A DNA stretch of 64,000 bases from Platanthera guangdongensis (GCA_039583875.1 CM077162.1:111444589-111508588); one strand, 5' to 3'. Numbered from the stretch's first letter, positions 24,501 to 37,014 are shown. The notes: generated by a model from the sequence alone, not told the origin. Translations and numbers: made by a program.

Positions 24501-24725
24501 AGTGCTATTTCTATAAATCAAAATCCAATCCTCCATAGTAGGACAAAACACATAGAGATTATGCATCATTTCTTAAGGGATAATGTTGAAAAGAATAAAA
24601 TTGAACTACAATATATCCCAACTGATTTACAAAGGGGAGATATTTTCACCGAGCACTTGGATGAAAAGAAACACACCTTCTTCCTAAATCAGTTAGGAAT
24701 GTTAGATGGAGGAAGTCTTAAATAA
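21561..24725 (+). pseudogene. pol: Pol of element C (PR-IN-RT-RNaseH) with three stops
   Basis: One frame carries the whole copia Pol. Protease has WYLDSGCSKHM near 21606. Integrase has the zinc region WHKRLGHLN...CRAC (about 21990-22109) and the DDE core (MDLFGP near 22185, SDHGTEF near 22375, GVAERKNRT near 22480). Reverse transcriptase has KTKWVF-type start near 23325, [10 protein letters not shown] near 23515 and the catalytic YVDD near 23772. RNase H has SDADYAGC near 24262 and STAEAEYMAA near 24380. Stops are TAA 22107, TAG 23430 and TAG 23661, the last two at positions where the family normally has Glu and Trp. No frameshift was found. The product would copy element RNA to DNA and integrate it in the nucleus. 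Confidence 0.92.
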
Positions 24726-24817
24726 TATCCAAGATTTTGAAAGCTTAAAAATTGACCAAGACTAGGCAAACATCTTGATTTTCTCTTAGTGTCTAGAGTT
24801 TTTCTGATCTCTGAACT

Positions 24818-25092
24818 GCGCTCGACGATTTTCCCCCAGATCGTCGAACGGAGATCGACGATATCTGAAATCGTCGACCTGAGTTCAGCGTTTCTCAGAT
24901 AGTATGAACTATCTCTTCCGGTCAACGATCGTCGAACGACGCTCGACGATTCTGTTCTCTGAACGATCGCAGAACAGAGCTCGATGCTCTCCAATATCGT
25001 CGAACGGAGATCGACGATGTTGAAGACTCTTCAGATTCCTTTAGAAGCCTCGATCGTCGAACTGAGTTCAACAATCTTTCCAATTCTACGTC
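24818..25092. repeat. Palindrome cluster between pol and third ORF of C
   Basis: Repeated ATCGTCGAAC / TCGACGAT units lie just before the third ORF, for example at about 24839-24862 and 24995-25017. The motif is the same as in the LTRs but with CGGAGA or CGACGC spacers. Confidence 0.88.
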
Positions 25093-25223
25093 GAACCCTA
25101 ATATAAAATTCATTTTTTCGCCATCGTTCTCCTTTGCGCTTTCGATTTCTCTGCAAGAACTTTCTTTCCCTCCAAACAGTTCTGCACTTGGTCGTTTTGT
25201 TTGTTGAATTTTTGCAGGTACCC

Positions 25224-28200
25224 ATGGCTGTGTCTGTTGCTGTTCTCGCCGCAATGAAGTTTGATACTGGCTTCGACATCGACATGGAATCCTTCAGCAC
25301 AACCGACCAGGTTTTTCAGGATATTTTGGGGCTATTCAAAGAGCAGAACCTGACTGCAATTATGACTACAAGGATCAAGCTTGCATCTGATGAGATCAAG
25401 GAATGGGTCTACACTGCCCACAATCAAGACAACTCCACCATTGTTGGGTCAATATCTGAAACACAGGTACCTCTAACCCCAACAATTTTATCAGAGGTTT
25501 TTGAGTTGAGAAATGGTGAAGATACTGCTGACTTGTCTGGAGAAGAGTATACTGACCTGCTTGCCAGAATGGGTCATTCTGAGGCCAACCCTAGCAAGCT
25601 CTTGAAAAAGAACCTTTCTGTGGAATACAGATTCATGGCAGATGTAGTTGGGAAAGTGCTACTGGCTAAGCACTCTGCCCATGATACAATCTCAAGGTAT
25701 CAGCTCTGCCTCATGGGAGCCCTTGTAGACAGGAAGATTTTGAATTGGGGAGAAGTCTTCTTTGACCTTATCAAGAAGAAGATAAACAAAGTTTTGTCAA
25801 CTTTGGAAGGATTATTGGGGTGTTTCTGCAGCACAGGTGCCCTGCTCTGCTGGTCTCCTCTGAAATCCATATCAATGCTTCCAAGAGACTGTTTTGTGCC
25901 CTGTTTGGTAAATGGGACAGACAAATCAGCAAGCCCAGCAGGCCCTCCTCCAGCACTCCTTCAGGCACAAGGACTCTCAGAGTCACTTCCCCACAGGTCT
26001 CTGCCCCTGCAGATGACCTGCCTGCTGTTGTTGCTCCTCCTCCTCCTCCTCCAATTCCACCCCTTCTCATACCATCTACCATTCAAACTCCATCCACCAT
26101 CATCATCTCCAGCCCCTCTCCAACATCCACACCATCTCCAGTACCTATTCTTCCAATACCAGAAGAACAATTCCATCCATTATTCTCCTACCCTCAACCA
26201 GATGCCACTTTATCACCCTCCATTCCATCCTTCACCCTCATTGATGATTCCTTTATGGATGATTCACCATCCTCTCCTCCTGAGCTACCCTCATCCTCCA
26301 CTTCCTATCAAGACCTTCTACAACAAATCATTGACCAACCCACATTCACCCCATCTATCTCCATCCCACTATCCTCCATATCCACCTTACCCACACCTCA
26401 GCCATCTCTTCCCCCATTCACCAGCTCTCCTCTACCATCACCAACAGCTGCTCCTCCATCTTCTACCTCTGCTCCAGTCACTTTTGAGCAAGTAGACATT
26501 CCAGCCCTTGCTGACAGGTTGTATGAACTGCTAGCCCCCAGGCTCTTTCTTCTTTTGGAGACCTCCTTGGCTCCATTACACCTGTCAGTGGCAGCTCTCT
26601 CTGCCAGGCTCTCATCTCTATTTCCTCAGGCAGCCCCTACAGCAGTGTGCCTTGATCCAGCCTTTTCTGAATCTAGGCAGGGGGAGATGCCCTATGAAGT
26701 GAGTCTTCCTACTGCTGTTGTTGCTGTTTCTGTGAGCCTGTCTACTGCTGCGGTTGTTACTGCTGTTTCTTCAGCTCCTGATCTTGTTGCTGCTGCTGTG
26801 TTTCAAGAACAAATTCCTCCTGCTGCAGTCTTTGCAATAGACCTCAGGTCTTTGCTTTCAAACTTTGATCAGTTTTATTTCAGATGTCTGCCAGAGCCAG
26901 TTGCTGTCTAGCCTCCAGAGGATCTATCCAAGGCACTTGTGCCATTCTCTTGCTGTGACCCCAGTATCATCACCTCTTTTGTTCACTCAGTATATGATGC
27001 TGCTTCTTCTGATGAAAGCATTGTTGTTGCTTCTAATGCTGTTGCCTCTACTGCTGCTAAACTTTTTGATACTACTGCTGAAATTTCTGTTATTGCTGTT
27101 GAGCCAATTTCCAAGGAAATTCTTGTGTCAGAGGCACCTGAGTTTGAGCCTTCTGCAGTTTCTGATGATAACTCTTCTGTTGATGCTGTTGTTAGTGAAT
27201 CTGTTGTTACTGCTGTTGTCACTTCTCCAGTATCTGTTGCTGCTGCTGTCACTTCTCCAGAAACTGTTGTTTCTGTTGTTGTCACTTCTCCTGAACCTTC
27301 TATATCTGCTGCTGTCATTTCTACTACTGCTTCAACATCTGCTGCTACACCCTCTGTTGCCTCATCTGCTTCTGTACAGCTCAAGAAAGATCTGATGAAG
27401 AAAATTGATGCTCTTTATGATGACCAGAGTTCTGAAAGTGATGAGTACAGAACAGACTCTGATGATTCTTCTGCTACCATTGCCAGGAAAAGGAAGGAAA
27501 GGAGCAAAGCCATGAAGAGAGTACCTCCTGCCAAGGTCAAAGATAACAATGATATACCATACTACATTCTTCATGACTGTCCTATCACTGAACACTGGAT
27601 GCAGTACTCCAAGAACCAACTGAAAGCAATGAAAAAGAAGAGAAAATATGAAAAGGGTTCCTCACAATTCCAACACTCTCATCCTCCTCCACCACCTCCT
27701 CCTGATGCAGGTGCAGGTGGAAGTTCTGCAGCTCAACCCCCTGCCAGAAGTCAGGCCCCCTATCAGCCTCATGCCAGATCTTACCATAGGGGAAACCAAT
27801 CTAGGGGTTCCCAATCTAGGAGAGGAGGATACAAAGAAAATCAAAGAGAAGTCCAAGTCTACTCCAAAGGATACTCAAGGCAACACCCATACTCCAGGGA
27901 AGGACAAATTTCATCTGATACCATATCTGGTCCTTTTCCCTATAAGCTGAAAGAAACTGTGTCTTCTAGGCCTCCTCAGGACAATCCTTCTAACAGATAT
28001 GAGCCACCAGTACCTTTTGAGGACCCTGAGAACAATCCAGCTGCTTGGACTGCAAGATTAAAAAAACTAGCTGCACTAGATCAGATCAAAAAGGCTAGAG
28101 AGCAAGGAAAAGATTCCTCCAACATTTCTACAATGTCTGAACAGAGAAAGAAAGAGCTAGAAAGATATGCTTCAAGCAAATTTTTTGATTCTGACAGGTA

Positions 28201-28342
28201 TATGGAACAGCATCCTGAAGCTGTAGTTCCCAGGCCTAAACAGCAAACATCTTTAGGTGCAGCAGATGATACCAGATCAAAGAAGGAAGCCCTCAATCCC
28301 AACAGAGAAATCAAACTTGTTAAGGGCAAGGAAAAGAAATGA
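25224..28342 (+). pseudogene. Third (env-like position) ORF of Sirevirus element C, broken
   Basis: The ORF lies where Sireviruses carry their extra or env-like gene. An ATG at 25224 (MAVSVAV) sits seven bases after a splice-acceptor-like TTTTTGCAG (ending 25217). Residues about 130-190 (YRFMADVVGKVLLA...GALVDRKILNWGEVFFDLI) resemble the plant domain listed as putative plant transposon protein (PF20167-like). A one-base loss near 25800-25820 moves the frame. A long Pro/Ser-rich, then Val/Ser/Thr-rich, low-complexity segment follows, with an in-frame TAG at 26909. After it comes a basic and acidic C-terminal part ending at 28342. No signal peptide or membrane segment was seen, so an envelope role is not supported by sequence. 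The function is unknown. Confidence 0.75.
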
Positions 28343-28511
28343 TAATGTAAGGTGACAATCTCTGTGATTTCTGATTACTATCTGGGATGTTATATATATC
28401 TGTGGTTCTGCAATGTCTAGCTTGTTGTTTTTCTATTTTGCTGCTTGTATGTTGTTATTTAATTTTTTCCAATCTCTGTAAATAGTAATCCTAACCCAAA
28501 TAGGGGGAGAT
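28343..28511 (+). other. 3' untranslated region and polypurine tract of C
   Basis: AATAGGGGGAGA at 28499-28510 is a typical polypurine tract directly before the 3' LTR and would prime plus-strand DNA synthesis. Confidence 0.85.
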
Positions 28512-30031
28512 TGTTGGAACACCCTATTACTAATTTGGGTCAGGATCACTATGTCTCTAGGAAACAAATGTTTGACCTCCTGTATAGCTCAATAGGTCAA
28601 TTAGAATTGAGTCTAAGGGTTAGAAGTATAGGTTTGGAAGCTGCCCTCAAGACCAGGATTTTCTGTTTGGAGATTAAGTCATATCGTCGAGCTTAGCACG
28701 ACGATTCGTCGAACTCCGATCGACGATCGTCTAGCTCAACTTCGACAGATCGTCGAACTCCTTTCGATGATCGCTGAGCTCAACTTCATCATATCGTCGA
28801 ACTCCATTCAACGATCGGTGATCTCAGTTCGACGATCTTGACTCAGCTTTGGATTTCTATCTCTGAGCTCAGTTCGACGATCTTTGAGCTCAGATCAACG
28901 ATATTTTGCTGTTGTATTTATCCATATCGCTGAGCTCAGTTCAACGATAGCAGAGCTCAGTTCGACGTTTTCAGATAACTTCAAGGATGTTTCTAGATTC
29001 AAATTCAAATCAGTTAAGGAGTTATTCTGCAATTAATTCTGAAGATTTCCTAGCCGTTTTCATTCATTTCTGGATAAAGTTTCAAGGGATTTTCAAGGAA
29101 TATTTCTATGGACTTTCCTCCAGAAGAGATTTTGCAATTAAGGATACAATTAATGCAGACCAACGGCTATTCTTCTCAAAGAATGTTTTGTGCATTCAGT
29201 ATCAGAAAATAAAAGAAGAATTTTTGAATCTCTGAGATAGACAGATATACAGACACATAGACAAACATCAGTAATCTTCAACAAAATATTCTGTCTCAAA
29301 TAATTCTCAAGAACACTCATCCAAGGAGATCAACCTTTTCTAAAATCTTCAGATCTCTCTAGTTTTCAAGTGTTCAAGGCCAACATATTTCAAGACTCCA
29401 GACATTCAACATTTCAGCTGTTGCTGAAATCATCTTTTGCTGGAGTTCAACTTTTGAAGGCCTATCACCCTACAGCAAAGCTTCTTTTCCTGAAGATCTC
29501 AAGGATTCAGGGGGAGCTTTGACACCATCAATCCACATAGTCTTCTCAGTTGTTTGAGAAAGAGAAGACTTCCATCACTCTCTCACCCCCTCTCTGTAAA
29601 GGGTTTCTCAAACTCCCTTCAAAAGTTTGAGCTTGGTTTTTGAGCACCTTATCAAAAGCTCATTGGTGGCAAGACACCTGATCAAAAAATCTGATTTGGT
29701 TTTTGAGCACCTTATCAAAAGCTCATTGGTGCCCAGGACACCTGATCAACTCATCCTGCAGTGGATTCCTACCTAGGGTGGTAGAAGAGTGGATGTACCC
29801 AAGTTTAGGGGAACCACTATATTTCCTTGTGTCTTCTGGTTTTGCTTGTCTTTATTTTTGTTTCTGGCCTTGATTATTCTGTGATTAGCTTTTGTATAGT
29901 TTAGTTATGTGATTAGATTTTTAACTGCTTCCCTGCTCACTCATATTACAACAATTGTTGTAAAAAGTTTCAAAGCACCATATACTCTATTCACCCCCCT
30001 CTAGAGTATATCAGATCTAGCTGCACTTTCA
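28512..30031 (+). repeat. 3' LTR of copia element C
   Basis: It is 1,520 bp, the same length as the 5' LTR, with about 35 base differences by hand count and no net length change. It carries the same palindrome array at 28685-28970. Confidence 0.93.
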
Positions 30032-32100
30032 GAAACTCATCCCGCGAAGTCGACATTTTGCGCTCGATGAAGTGTCGAGACATGGCACATGGCCTGTGAC
30101 ACGGGTGTGCCGCAGGGCGTGTCGACCCGTGTCGAAACTCGTCCCGGGGAGTCGACGAATTTTGCTCGACGATGTGTCGAGACAAGGCACACGGCCTAGG
30201 ACACGGGCGTGTCCAAGGCCGTGTCGTGAGGTCGACGAACTTAGCTCGAGAAGTGTCGAGTGTCGAGACCGTGTACACGGCCTGGAGCCCAGGCGTGTTG
30301 AGGTAGTCATGGGCAAGGATACGGGCGTGTCCAGTACCCGTGTAGTTCTCGGGTTATTTTCGGCATAAATCGATGGGGACACACGACCGACCACACGACC
30401 GTGTCAGTTGGAACACGGGCGTGTCAGCTCGAACACGGGCGTGTTCGATGCCCGTGTGTTGTTCTAGGCGCGTCGATTTTGACGGCAAATGAGGGACACG
30501 GCCCTGGACACGGGCGTGTGCCAGGCTGTGTTCGGTCCAGATTGTACATTTCAGGCCCGAATCAAAGCCGTTCGTTTCTTTATTTTGGGATCCAACGGCT
30601 GGGGGTTGTTCCTGATGGGATATACCCGAGATTGGACCTTTGAAACCCTCACTTTTACTTGTGTGGTTCTCTTTCTAAGTGAAGAGAGAGTTGAGAGACA
30701 AGGGAGGAAGAAGGAGATAGATCCGGCCATTAGAGGAGCTTCGAAGCTCCAAATCGCGAGCTGACTTCGGAATTACGGAGGCAAAGAAACTGCGGTGCTT
30801 TTCATCCGCTTACTTTTCCATGGCACCAAAGAGAAGCGCTAGGGTAACGATTCTCTTCTTGAGCATGTGAAGCTCTCCTTCTTTGGATAGGAAGCCTGCT
30901 CTCGCGAGTTTGCGGTGAGTTGGAGGCGTTCCTTCGGGTAAATATGTGAAGTCCCCATTGTGTAGAGTCCGTAAGCGAGAACGGACATAGGCATGATGTG
31001 TGAAGCCTACCCGGACATGTTGGTTTGGATCGGTGATGTTGCATTGCATAAATGCTGGAGAAGACTCCGTGCGATTGATTGTTTTTCGGGTTTTCTACAT
31101 GGTAGATTGCAACAGGGAGTCTTGGGGATTAACCCTAAGGTGCACCCGAAAAACTGGGCGGATGCATGATCTTGCCAACTTGGTGGCCTGAGAGCCAACT
31201 TGAACATAACCGGGTTATGTGAAATGTGACGGAAACGGGATTCGGGAGAAGTTTGACCCGCGCATATGGCTTAAACTGTCGTTGCGATGTGAGCACGGGT
31301 TAGATGGAACCGTACCCGTTCTATGTCATTCGGTTAGAGCCGTTGGCATAGATGAGGGTTTTCGGCGGTCAATGGCTTAAATTATCGTGACCCAGGCCAA
31401 GAAGAAAAAATGCTCATAGGTTTGGCCGTCAAAGTGGCAGCGGTGAGTCCGGAATGTCTATGGCTTCAATTGACGTGACATTTGCCGGTTCACCGAGAAT
31501 GTGCCCTGAGTGCACGAGGTGTGTGGCCGTGCGAGCCTACGGCTATGTTGTTGTGACAATACTATATTGCTCGCTTATGCTAATGAAATGTAGGGAAGGA
31601 GCATCGCCGCCCCGAGTTGGGGGCGGGATCGTTATAATTTGGTCAGCATTGCTGACCGTTGCCTTATTCGCCACCGTGCGGTGGTTTTGTTGTTGCTTGC
31701 AGGTGCAGCTCGACCAAGCGGTCAATAGTGGGCTAAAGCCCAAATTGCAAAGTCGGCCCTCGAAGTCCTAATTGGAGTGTTTACTGCTTTATTCATGTAT
31801 GATCGGCCTGCGTGCCATGGTTTGTAAAACATGTAATACCAAGTGAACCATTTTGTAAGGCCTTAAGGCTTGTACTTGTGTTTGTATAACATTCCTATTT
31901 GGTATTAGTGGACATTCATGTTTTTGTGCTGGGTTCTTTATTGCAACTTATTAAACTGCTTCCGCTAGAATGCTCTGTGTAGGACGTTGGATTGGTTGGA
32001 TGGTTTCCATGAGTAACCACCCGGTCTGTCTGTGGTATATGGCGTCGGGCCTCGGCCGGACCTACTGCTATATGCTATGCGACGGATAGGGGGTGTTACA
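30032..32100 (+). repeat. 5' LTR of element B, second part
   Basis: It continues the LTR after element C, starting with the duplicated GAAAC, and ends GTGTTACA. Bases 30037-30540 are an array of CpG-rich palindromes built on GACACGGGCGTGTC. The remainder is unique LTR sequence without coding signal. Confidence 0.88.
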
Positions 32101-32103
32101 ATT

Positions 32104-32114
32104 TGGTATCAGAG
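32104..32114 (+). other. Primer-binding site of element B (tRNA-iMet type)
   Basis: TGGTATCAGAG lies three bases after the LTR end. The leader to 32352 is non-coding and ends in CACTATAG, which resembles a splice acceptor. Confidence 0.88.
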
Positions 32115-32352
32115 GGAGGTTTCGATCCTCTGACCTGTGGGTTATGGGCCCACCACGCTTCCGCTGCGCATGTGTGCGAATTCTTTTTAAGGGGTGGTGA
32201 GCACATGTGTGTGTGTCATCATTATAATAGTAAAAGAACCCATGAATATCCACTTAGGAATGAAAATACACGTGTTTGGGGAACCTGCGTGTTCCTATAA
32301 TTGTTGTTTGTAATTTTATTTGGTCGCTTAACGGTGTTTTGTACCACTATAG

Positions 32353-33507
32353 GTGACCAGAGGTGGTGCTGGGCCGTCGGAACGTCTAGTTTTTGAGGCT
32401 AGCAGTGCACCTAATGAAGCTCCTGCAACACCTCTATCGGCTGAGACCATAAGATTAGTGTCTGAAGCAGTGTTGTCCATGATTAATGCGCAGCCTGCAA
32501 GGCAAACGCAGCAGCCCGCTCCAGTGATGGAGCAGGAACGTCTTCCAGAGGTTGAGCCGAGGAGAGTGGAACAGGTGGTAGTGGAACCGTTGGTGCCAAA
32601 GAGGGCAACTGAGAGGTAGATTAAGCATGTAATGAGCTTTAACCCTCCGGTATTCTCGGGGTTGGGAACCCCATCTCAAGCTGAAGACTGGCTCTCCAGG
32701 GTGAAGAGAGTCATGACAGCAACGGAGACGGAGGAGTGGCAAATGACCACCATTGCTACGTTCCTTTTGGACGGTGAAGCGAGAATGTGGTGGGAAGGGT
32801 TGAAGCTGCATCTACTGAGAGGTAGGCAACTTGTTGATGTCTCGATGGAGGAGTTCTCGAGATTGTTCTTGGCTAGATACCTCCCTTCGGCGCAGAGAAT
32901 AGAGTTGGAGAATGAGTTCCTGAAATTGGTTCAAGGAGACAGTACCGTGGATGAATATCTCCACGAGTTTACTCGTCTGATTCGTTATGCTAGCTCCACT
33001 ATTGTTGATGAGGAGCGCAAGACTAATCGCTTCTACGAAGGGTTGAGAGATGAGTTGAGGTTACTACTCTCGGGGCCGATGATGCAGGGTTTCTTAACCT
33101 TGGTCAACACGGCCCAGTCCTTGGAGAAGGATATGAAGAACGTACAAGCAAAGAAAAGCTTGGGTGACAAGAAGTCTGAATTAAAAGTGCCGACTACTTC
33201 AAAGTCCGGCTATCGAAGGTCCTTCAAGAAGCATAGGACTTCGGGTCCAGCTCCTTCTGGTGCTTCTGGGGCGACTACGGGTCGGACCCCGGGCGCATGT
33301 TTTACTTGCGGAAAGTCGGGGCAATTTGCCCGCGATTGTTGGAGTGGACGTCCCAAGTCCGAGAGAAGGCCGGGAGCAACCTATGAAGAGAAGGGCAAGG
33401 CGGTGGAGTCAACCGCATCCCACTATGCTCCGGCCCAACCAAGGGTGTACAATCTTGGCCAACAGGAGGCCATCAAACAGGCTGATGTGGTGACAGATAC
33501 AGTTTAA
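32353..33507 (+). pseudogene. gag: Gag of element B
   Basis: The open frame starts near 32353 with a GTG codon and no in-frame ATG at its beginning. It has one TAG stop at 32617-32619, then runs open to 33507. The capsid core is at about 32640-33130 (FSGLGTPSQAEDWLSRVKRVM, EARMWWEGLKLHLL, VDEYLHEFTRLIRYA), typical of Del/Tekay Gag. The zinc knuckle at about 33295-33340 reads C-x2-C-x4-Q-x4-C: the zinc-binding His is Gln. Element E keeps His at this place. The stop and the Gln are shared with B2, so they are older than the duplication. Gag ends four codons after a degenerate splice donor (AT instead of GT at 33497). Confidence 0.88.
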
Positions 33508-33572
33508 TTTATAGCAAGTCAATTTCTTTAAATACTTGTTATGCACCTATTACCTTACCATTGCTTGTTTAG
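33497..33572 (+). other. Candidate gag-pol intron of B (donor mutated)
   Basis: This is the equivalent of the 76-bp intron seen in B2 and E, with acceptor TTGCTTGTTTAG. In B the donor dinucleotide is AT, so canonical splicing is probably lost. Confidence 0.55.
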
Positions 33573-36500
33573 GGTTTGTTTTGATTTGTGAAAATCGGGC
33601 AAGAGCACTCTTCGATACGGGAGCTTCACACTCCTTCTTGTCCGAAGGATTTATATCACGCATCGGAGTCCCTTCTTCGATGGCGAAGGATAAGTTGGAT
33701 GTGTTGTTGCCCAATGGGTGTTTGATGCGAGCGGATAGGATCTGCGGTGTGAAAATTCGCATTGGGAATCAGGAGTTCGATCTGCAAGCGTCGTTACTTC
33801 CGTTGGTGGAGTTCGACGTCATATTTGGCATGGACTGGCTCTCAGAGCAGCAGGCCTATATTGACTGCGGTCGCACGGAGGTGAAGTTGGGAGCTAGTCG
33901 TGAGATGACTTTTACGGGCTTAAAGGGGTCGAGCAAGACATTGATGTCTGCTCTACAGGTGGTGAAGGCGGTTTGTGCCGGTGCAGAACTGTTCTTTACA
34001 CTAGTGGAGGTTGCAAAGCCGAAGCCCGCGTTGGATAATATTTCAGTGGTATCGGAGTACCCTGCTGTGTTCCCTAGAGATCTACTTGGAGCCCCGCCTC
34101 AGCGGGTGATAGACTTCACGATTGAGCTAGTGCCAGGTGCAAAGCCTGTGTCACGATCGCCTTATCAGCTAGCGCCTAAAGAAATGGCAGAGATGAAGGT
34201 TCAACTACAAGAGTTGTTGGAGCAATAGTATGTGCGCCCAAGTTCTTCGCCTTGGAGCGCGGCGGTCCTCTTTGTTAAGAAGAAGGACGGAAGCTTGAGG
34301 CTATGTATTGATTATCGGGAGCTCAACAAGTTGACAGAAAAGAACAACTACCCGATCCCCCGGATTGATGATCTTTTTGATCAGTTAGTCGGGTCGACGG
34401 TGTACTCAAAGTTGGATCTCAAGTCTGGGTACTATCAGTTGCGAATAAGGGAGAGTGATATCCTAAAGGCAGCATTCAGTACGAGATACGGACATTATGA
34501 GTTTACGGTCATGCCGTTTGGGCTGACTAATGCGCCGTCAGTGTTCATGGATTTGATGAACAGGACCTTCCGGGAGTACTTGGACTATTTTGTGATCGTC
34601 TTCATCGACGATATTTTGGTGTACTCGCAAAGTGAGGAAGATCACTTCAAGCATCTTCATTTGGTTTTGGAGACGCTAAGGAGGAATCAGTTGTATGCTA
34701 AGTTCTCGAAGTGCGAGTTTTGGATATCCTCAGTGGCGTTCCTCGGTCATATAGTGAGTGGAGAGGGTATTGCTGTGGATCCGGCGAAGATTGTTGCGAT
34801 ACGGGAGTGGCCTGAGCTTTCTACGGTAGCGGAAGTTCGGAGCTTTCTGGGGCTTGTAGGCTATTATAGGCGCTTCGTAGAGAACTTCTCGCAGATAGCG
34901 TTACCTCTCACTACTTTGACGAGGAAGGAAAAGAAGTTCGTTTGGACGCTGGAGTGCGCAGGAGCTTTTGAGGAGTTGAAGTGTCGGTTGAACATGGCGC
35001 CTGTGCTGAGTTCGCCGATTGGGACCGAAGGCTATGAGATTTATAGGGATGCTTCGGGCAGCGGTTTGGGTTGCGTGCTACTGCAACACGAAAGTGTGAT
35101 AGCTTATGGCTCGAGACAGCTAAAAGTGCACGAGAGGAATTATCCGGTCCATGACTTGGAGTTAGCGGCCGTGATTTTTGCCTTGAAGCTGTGGAGACAC
35201 TATTTGTATGGTGTGAAGATTGATATCTACACTGATCACAAGAGCCTAAAGTATCTGATTGATCAGAAGGATTTGAATATGCGGCATCGTAGATGGATGG
35301 AGTTCCTAGGGGACTATACATTCAAGATCCACTACGTGCCTGGTAATGGTAATGCGGTTGCTGACGCGTTGAGTCGCCGGGACCCAGCTCAAGCCAATTG
35401 GCTATCGGTTCATGATGAGCGGTTGGTGCGGGAGTTGGAGGCGTTGGAGATTGTTTGTGTGGACAAGCAATCAAGTACTGAAGCAGTACTGAATTGGACT
35501 GAAGTCCAATATGACCTGGCTGATCGGATTCGGCAGGCTTTGGATATGGATGCCCATATGAAGCAGTTCATGGTAGAGGCTCTGGATGGGTCAAATTCCC
35601 AATTCGTTGTGGAGGACAGATTGCTTTGGAAAGTCGGTCGTCTGTGCGTCCCAAGTGTGTGCGATTTGCGGGTGGAATTGTTGTATGAGGCACACCATAC
35701 TAAGTACTCAATTCACCCGGGGAGCACGAAGATGTACCGTGATGTCAAGAAACTATTTTGGTGGCCGGGTTTGAAGAAGGATGTGGCGCTCTACGTAGCG
35801 AAGTGCCAAACTTGCGCCTTGGTGAAGGCAGAGTGCCAAAAGCCGGGACGATTTCTGAAGTCCTTGCCTATTCCGGAGTGGAAATTCGACGACATCTCGA
35901 TGGACTTTGTGCATGGTTTGCCAAGGTCGCAAAAGGGCAATGACACCATTTGGGTGGTCGTGGATCGGTTAACGAAGGTGTCGCATTTCATCCCGCATAG
36001 GAAGGATGATCCGGTGGAGAAGTTGGCAAGCCTGTATGTGGATAAGATTGTACGGCTTCATGGTGTGCCCCGCAGCATCGTGAGTGACCGAGATGGGCGG
36101 TTCACGTCCAATGATTGGAGGCTTGTGCAGCAAATGTTGGGAACAAAACTGAAATTCAGCACAGCCTTCCATCCACAAACAGATGGGCAGACCGAGAGGG
36201 TCAATAGAACTATGGAAGACATGCTTCACATGTGTGTCTTGGATTTTCGGAAGCAATGGGAAGACCATCATTATTTGGTGGAGTTCGCATACAACAATAG
36301 CTACCAAGTGAGTATTCAAATGGCGCCCTTCGAGGCCCTATATGGTAGAAAATGTCGCACGTTGTTGTCTTGGCTAGAAACGGGTGAGTCAAAGTTGTAT
36401 AAGCGATTAGAAGTGGAGGATGCTACTTCTTTGGTGAGAACCATTCGGGAGAGGTTGCTTATCGCTCACAACCGGCAAGCGAAGTAATATAATGCCAAGC

Positions 36501-37014
36501 ACAGGAACGTGGAGTTCGCTGTGGGCGATTGGGTGTACTTAAAGATCAAGCTGTTCAAAGGTGTCTCGCGGGTGCGGCGATTGAAAAAGCTAAGCCCGAG
36601 GTACCTTGGGTCATTTGAGGTTCTGGAGCGAGTTGGTGAAGCAGCCTATCGGTTGAAGCTTTCAGCGGAGCTTAGTGGTTTACATGATGTATTCCATATT
36701 TCGGTGCTTCGGAAGGCGGTGCAAGAGCCTTCGCAAGTGATCGCGGTTCATTAAGTGCCGGTGGATAGTGGGCCCACGACAAAGGTCAAGCCCGTGCGGA
36801 TTGAGGACTCGGAGGTCAAGCGACTACGCAATAAAGAGATCAGGATGGTCAAGGTCCGATGGGACAATTGCTGTCGTGATTAGCTCTCTTGAGAACGAGC
36901 AGACTATGCTTGACGAGTATCCGGAGTTGTTCCGCTCAGGTACAAATTTTGGTTTTGAACATGTCTTTCCTTTATATAATTTCGTGGACGAAATTCTTTT
37001 AAGAGGGGGAGAGT
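33573..37014 (+). pseudogene. pol: Pol of element B (PR-RT-RNaseH-IN-chromodomain-like tail)
   Basis: Protease has [10 protein letters not shown] near 33610. Reverse transcriptase (about 34230-34800) has the catalytic FIDD near 34603. RNase H (about 35035-35390) has YRDAS and DHKSLKYL. Integrase has the zinc region ([12 protein letters not shown] near 35700, CQTC near 35803) and core residues in MDFVHG, SDRDGRF and QTERVN (about 35895-36205). The C-terminal DNA-binding domain is at about 36510-36750 and a broken chromodomain-like tail reaches about 36945. Stops are TAG 34229 (Trp in B2), TAA 36485 (shared with B2) and TAA 36752. The frame from 34232 to 36487 (751 codons) is otherwise open. 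The tail and order fit Del/Tekay chromoviruses. Confidence 0.9.

Larger units (their letters stand above)
17867..30031 (+). mobile_element. Full-length Ty1/copia Sirevirus-like element C
   Basis: This is a complete 12,165-bp element. It has two 1,520-bp LTRs (17867-19386 and 28512-30031), both TGTTGG..TTTCA, and is flanked by the target duplication GAAAC (17862-17866 and 30032-30036). Gene order protease-integrase-RT-RNase H defines Ty1/copia. The extended Gag, the large third ORF between pol and the 3' LTR and the total size fit the Sirevirus (Maximus/SIRE) lineage. By hand the LTRs differ at about 35 sites (about 2.3%), implying an insertion roughly 0.9 million years old if 1.3e-8 substitutions per site per year applies. 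Pol stays in one frame with three stop codons; gag and the third ORF also carry lesions, so it is probably not autonomous. Confidence 0.93.

Noticed and set aside
26865..27395. Leu-rich ORF that could look like a membrane protein
   Set aside because: Shadow frame of the Val/Ser/Ala-rich part of the third ORF of element C.
30029..30394. Arg/Cys/Pro-rich ORFs on both strands in the B, B2 and E LTRs (also 37031-37597, 38086-38876, 56390-56797, 63306-63999)
   Set aside because: They arise from the GC-rich palindrome repeats, overlap on opposite strands and lie in LTRs; no domain.
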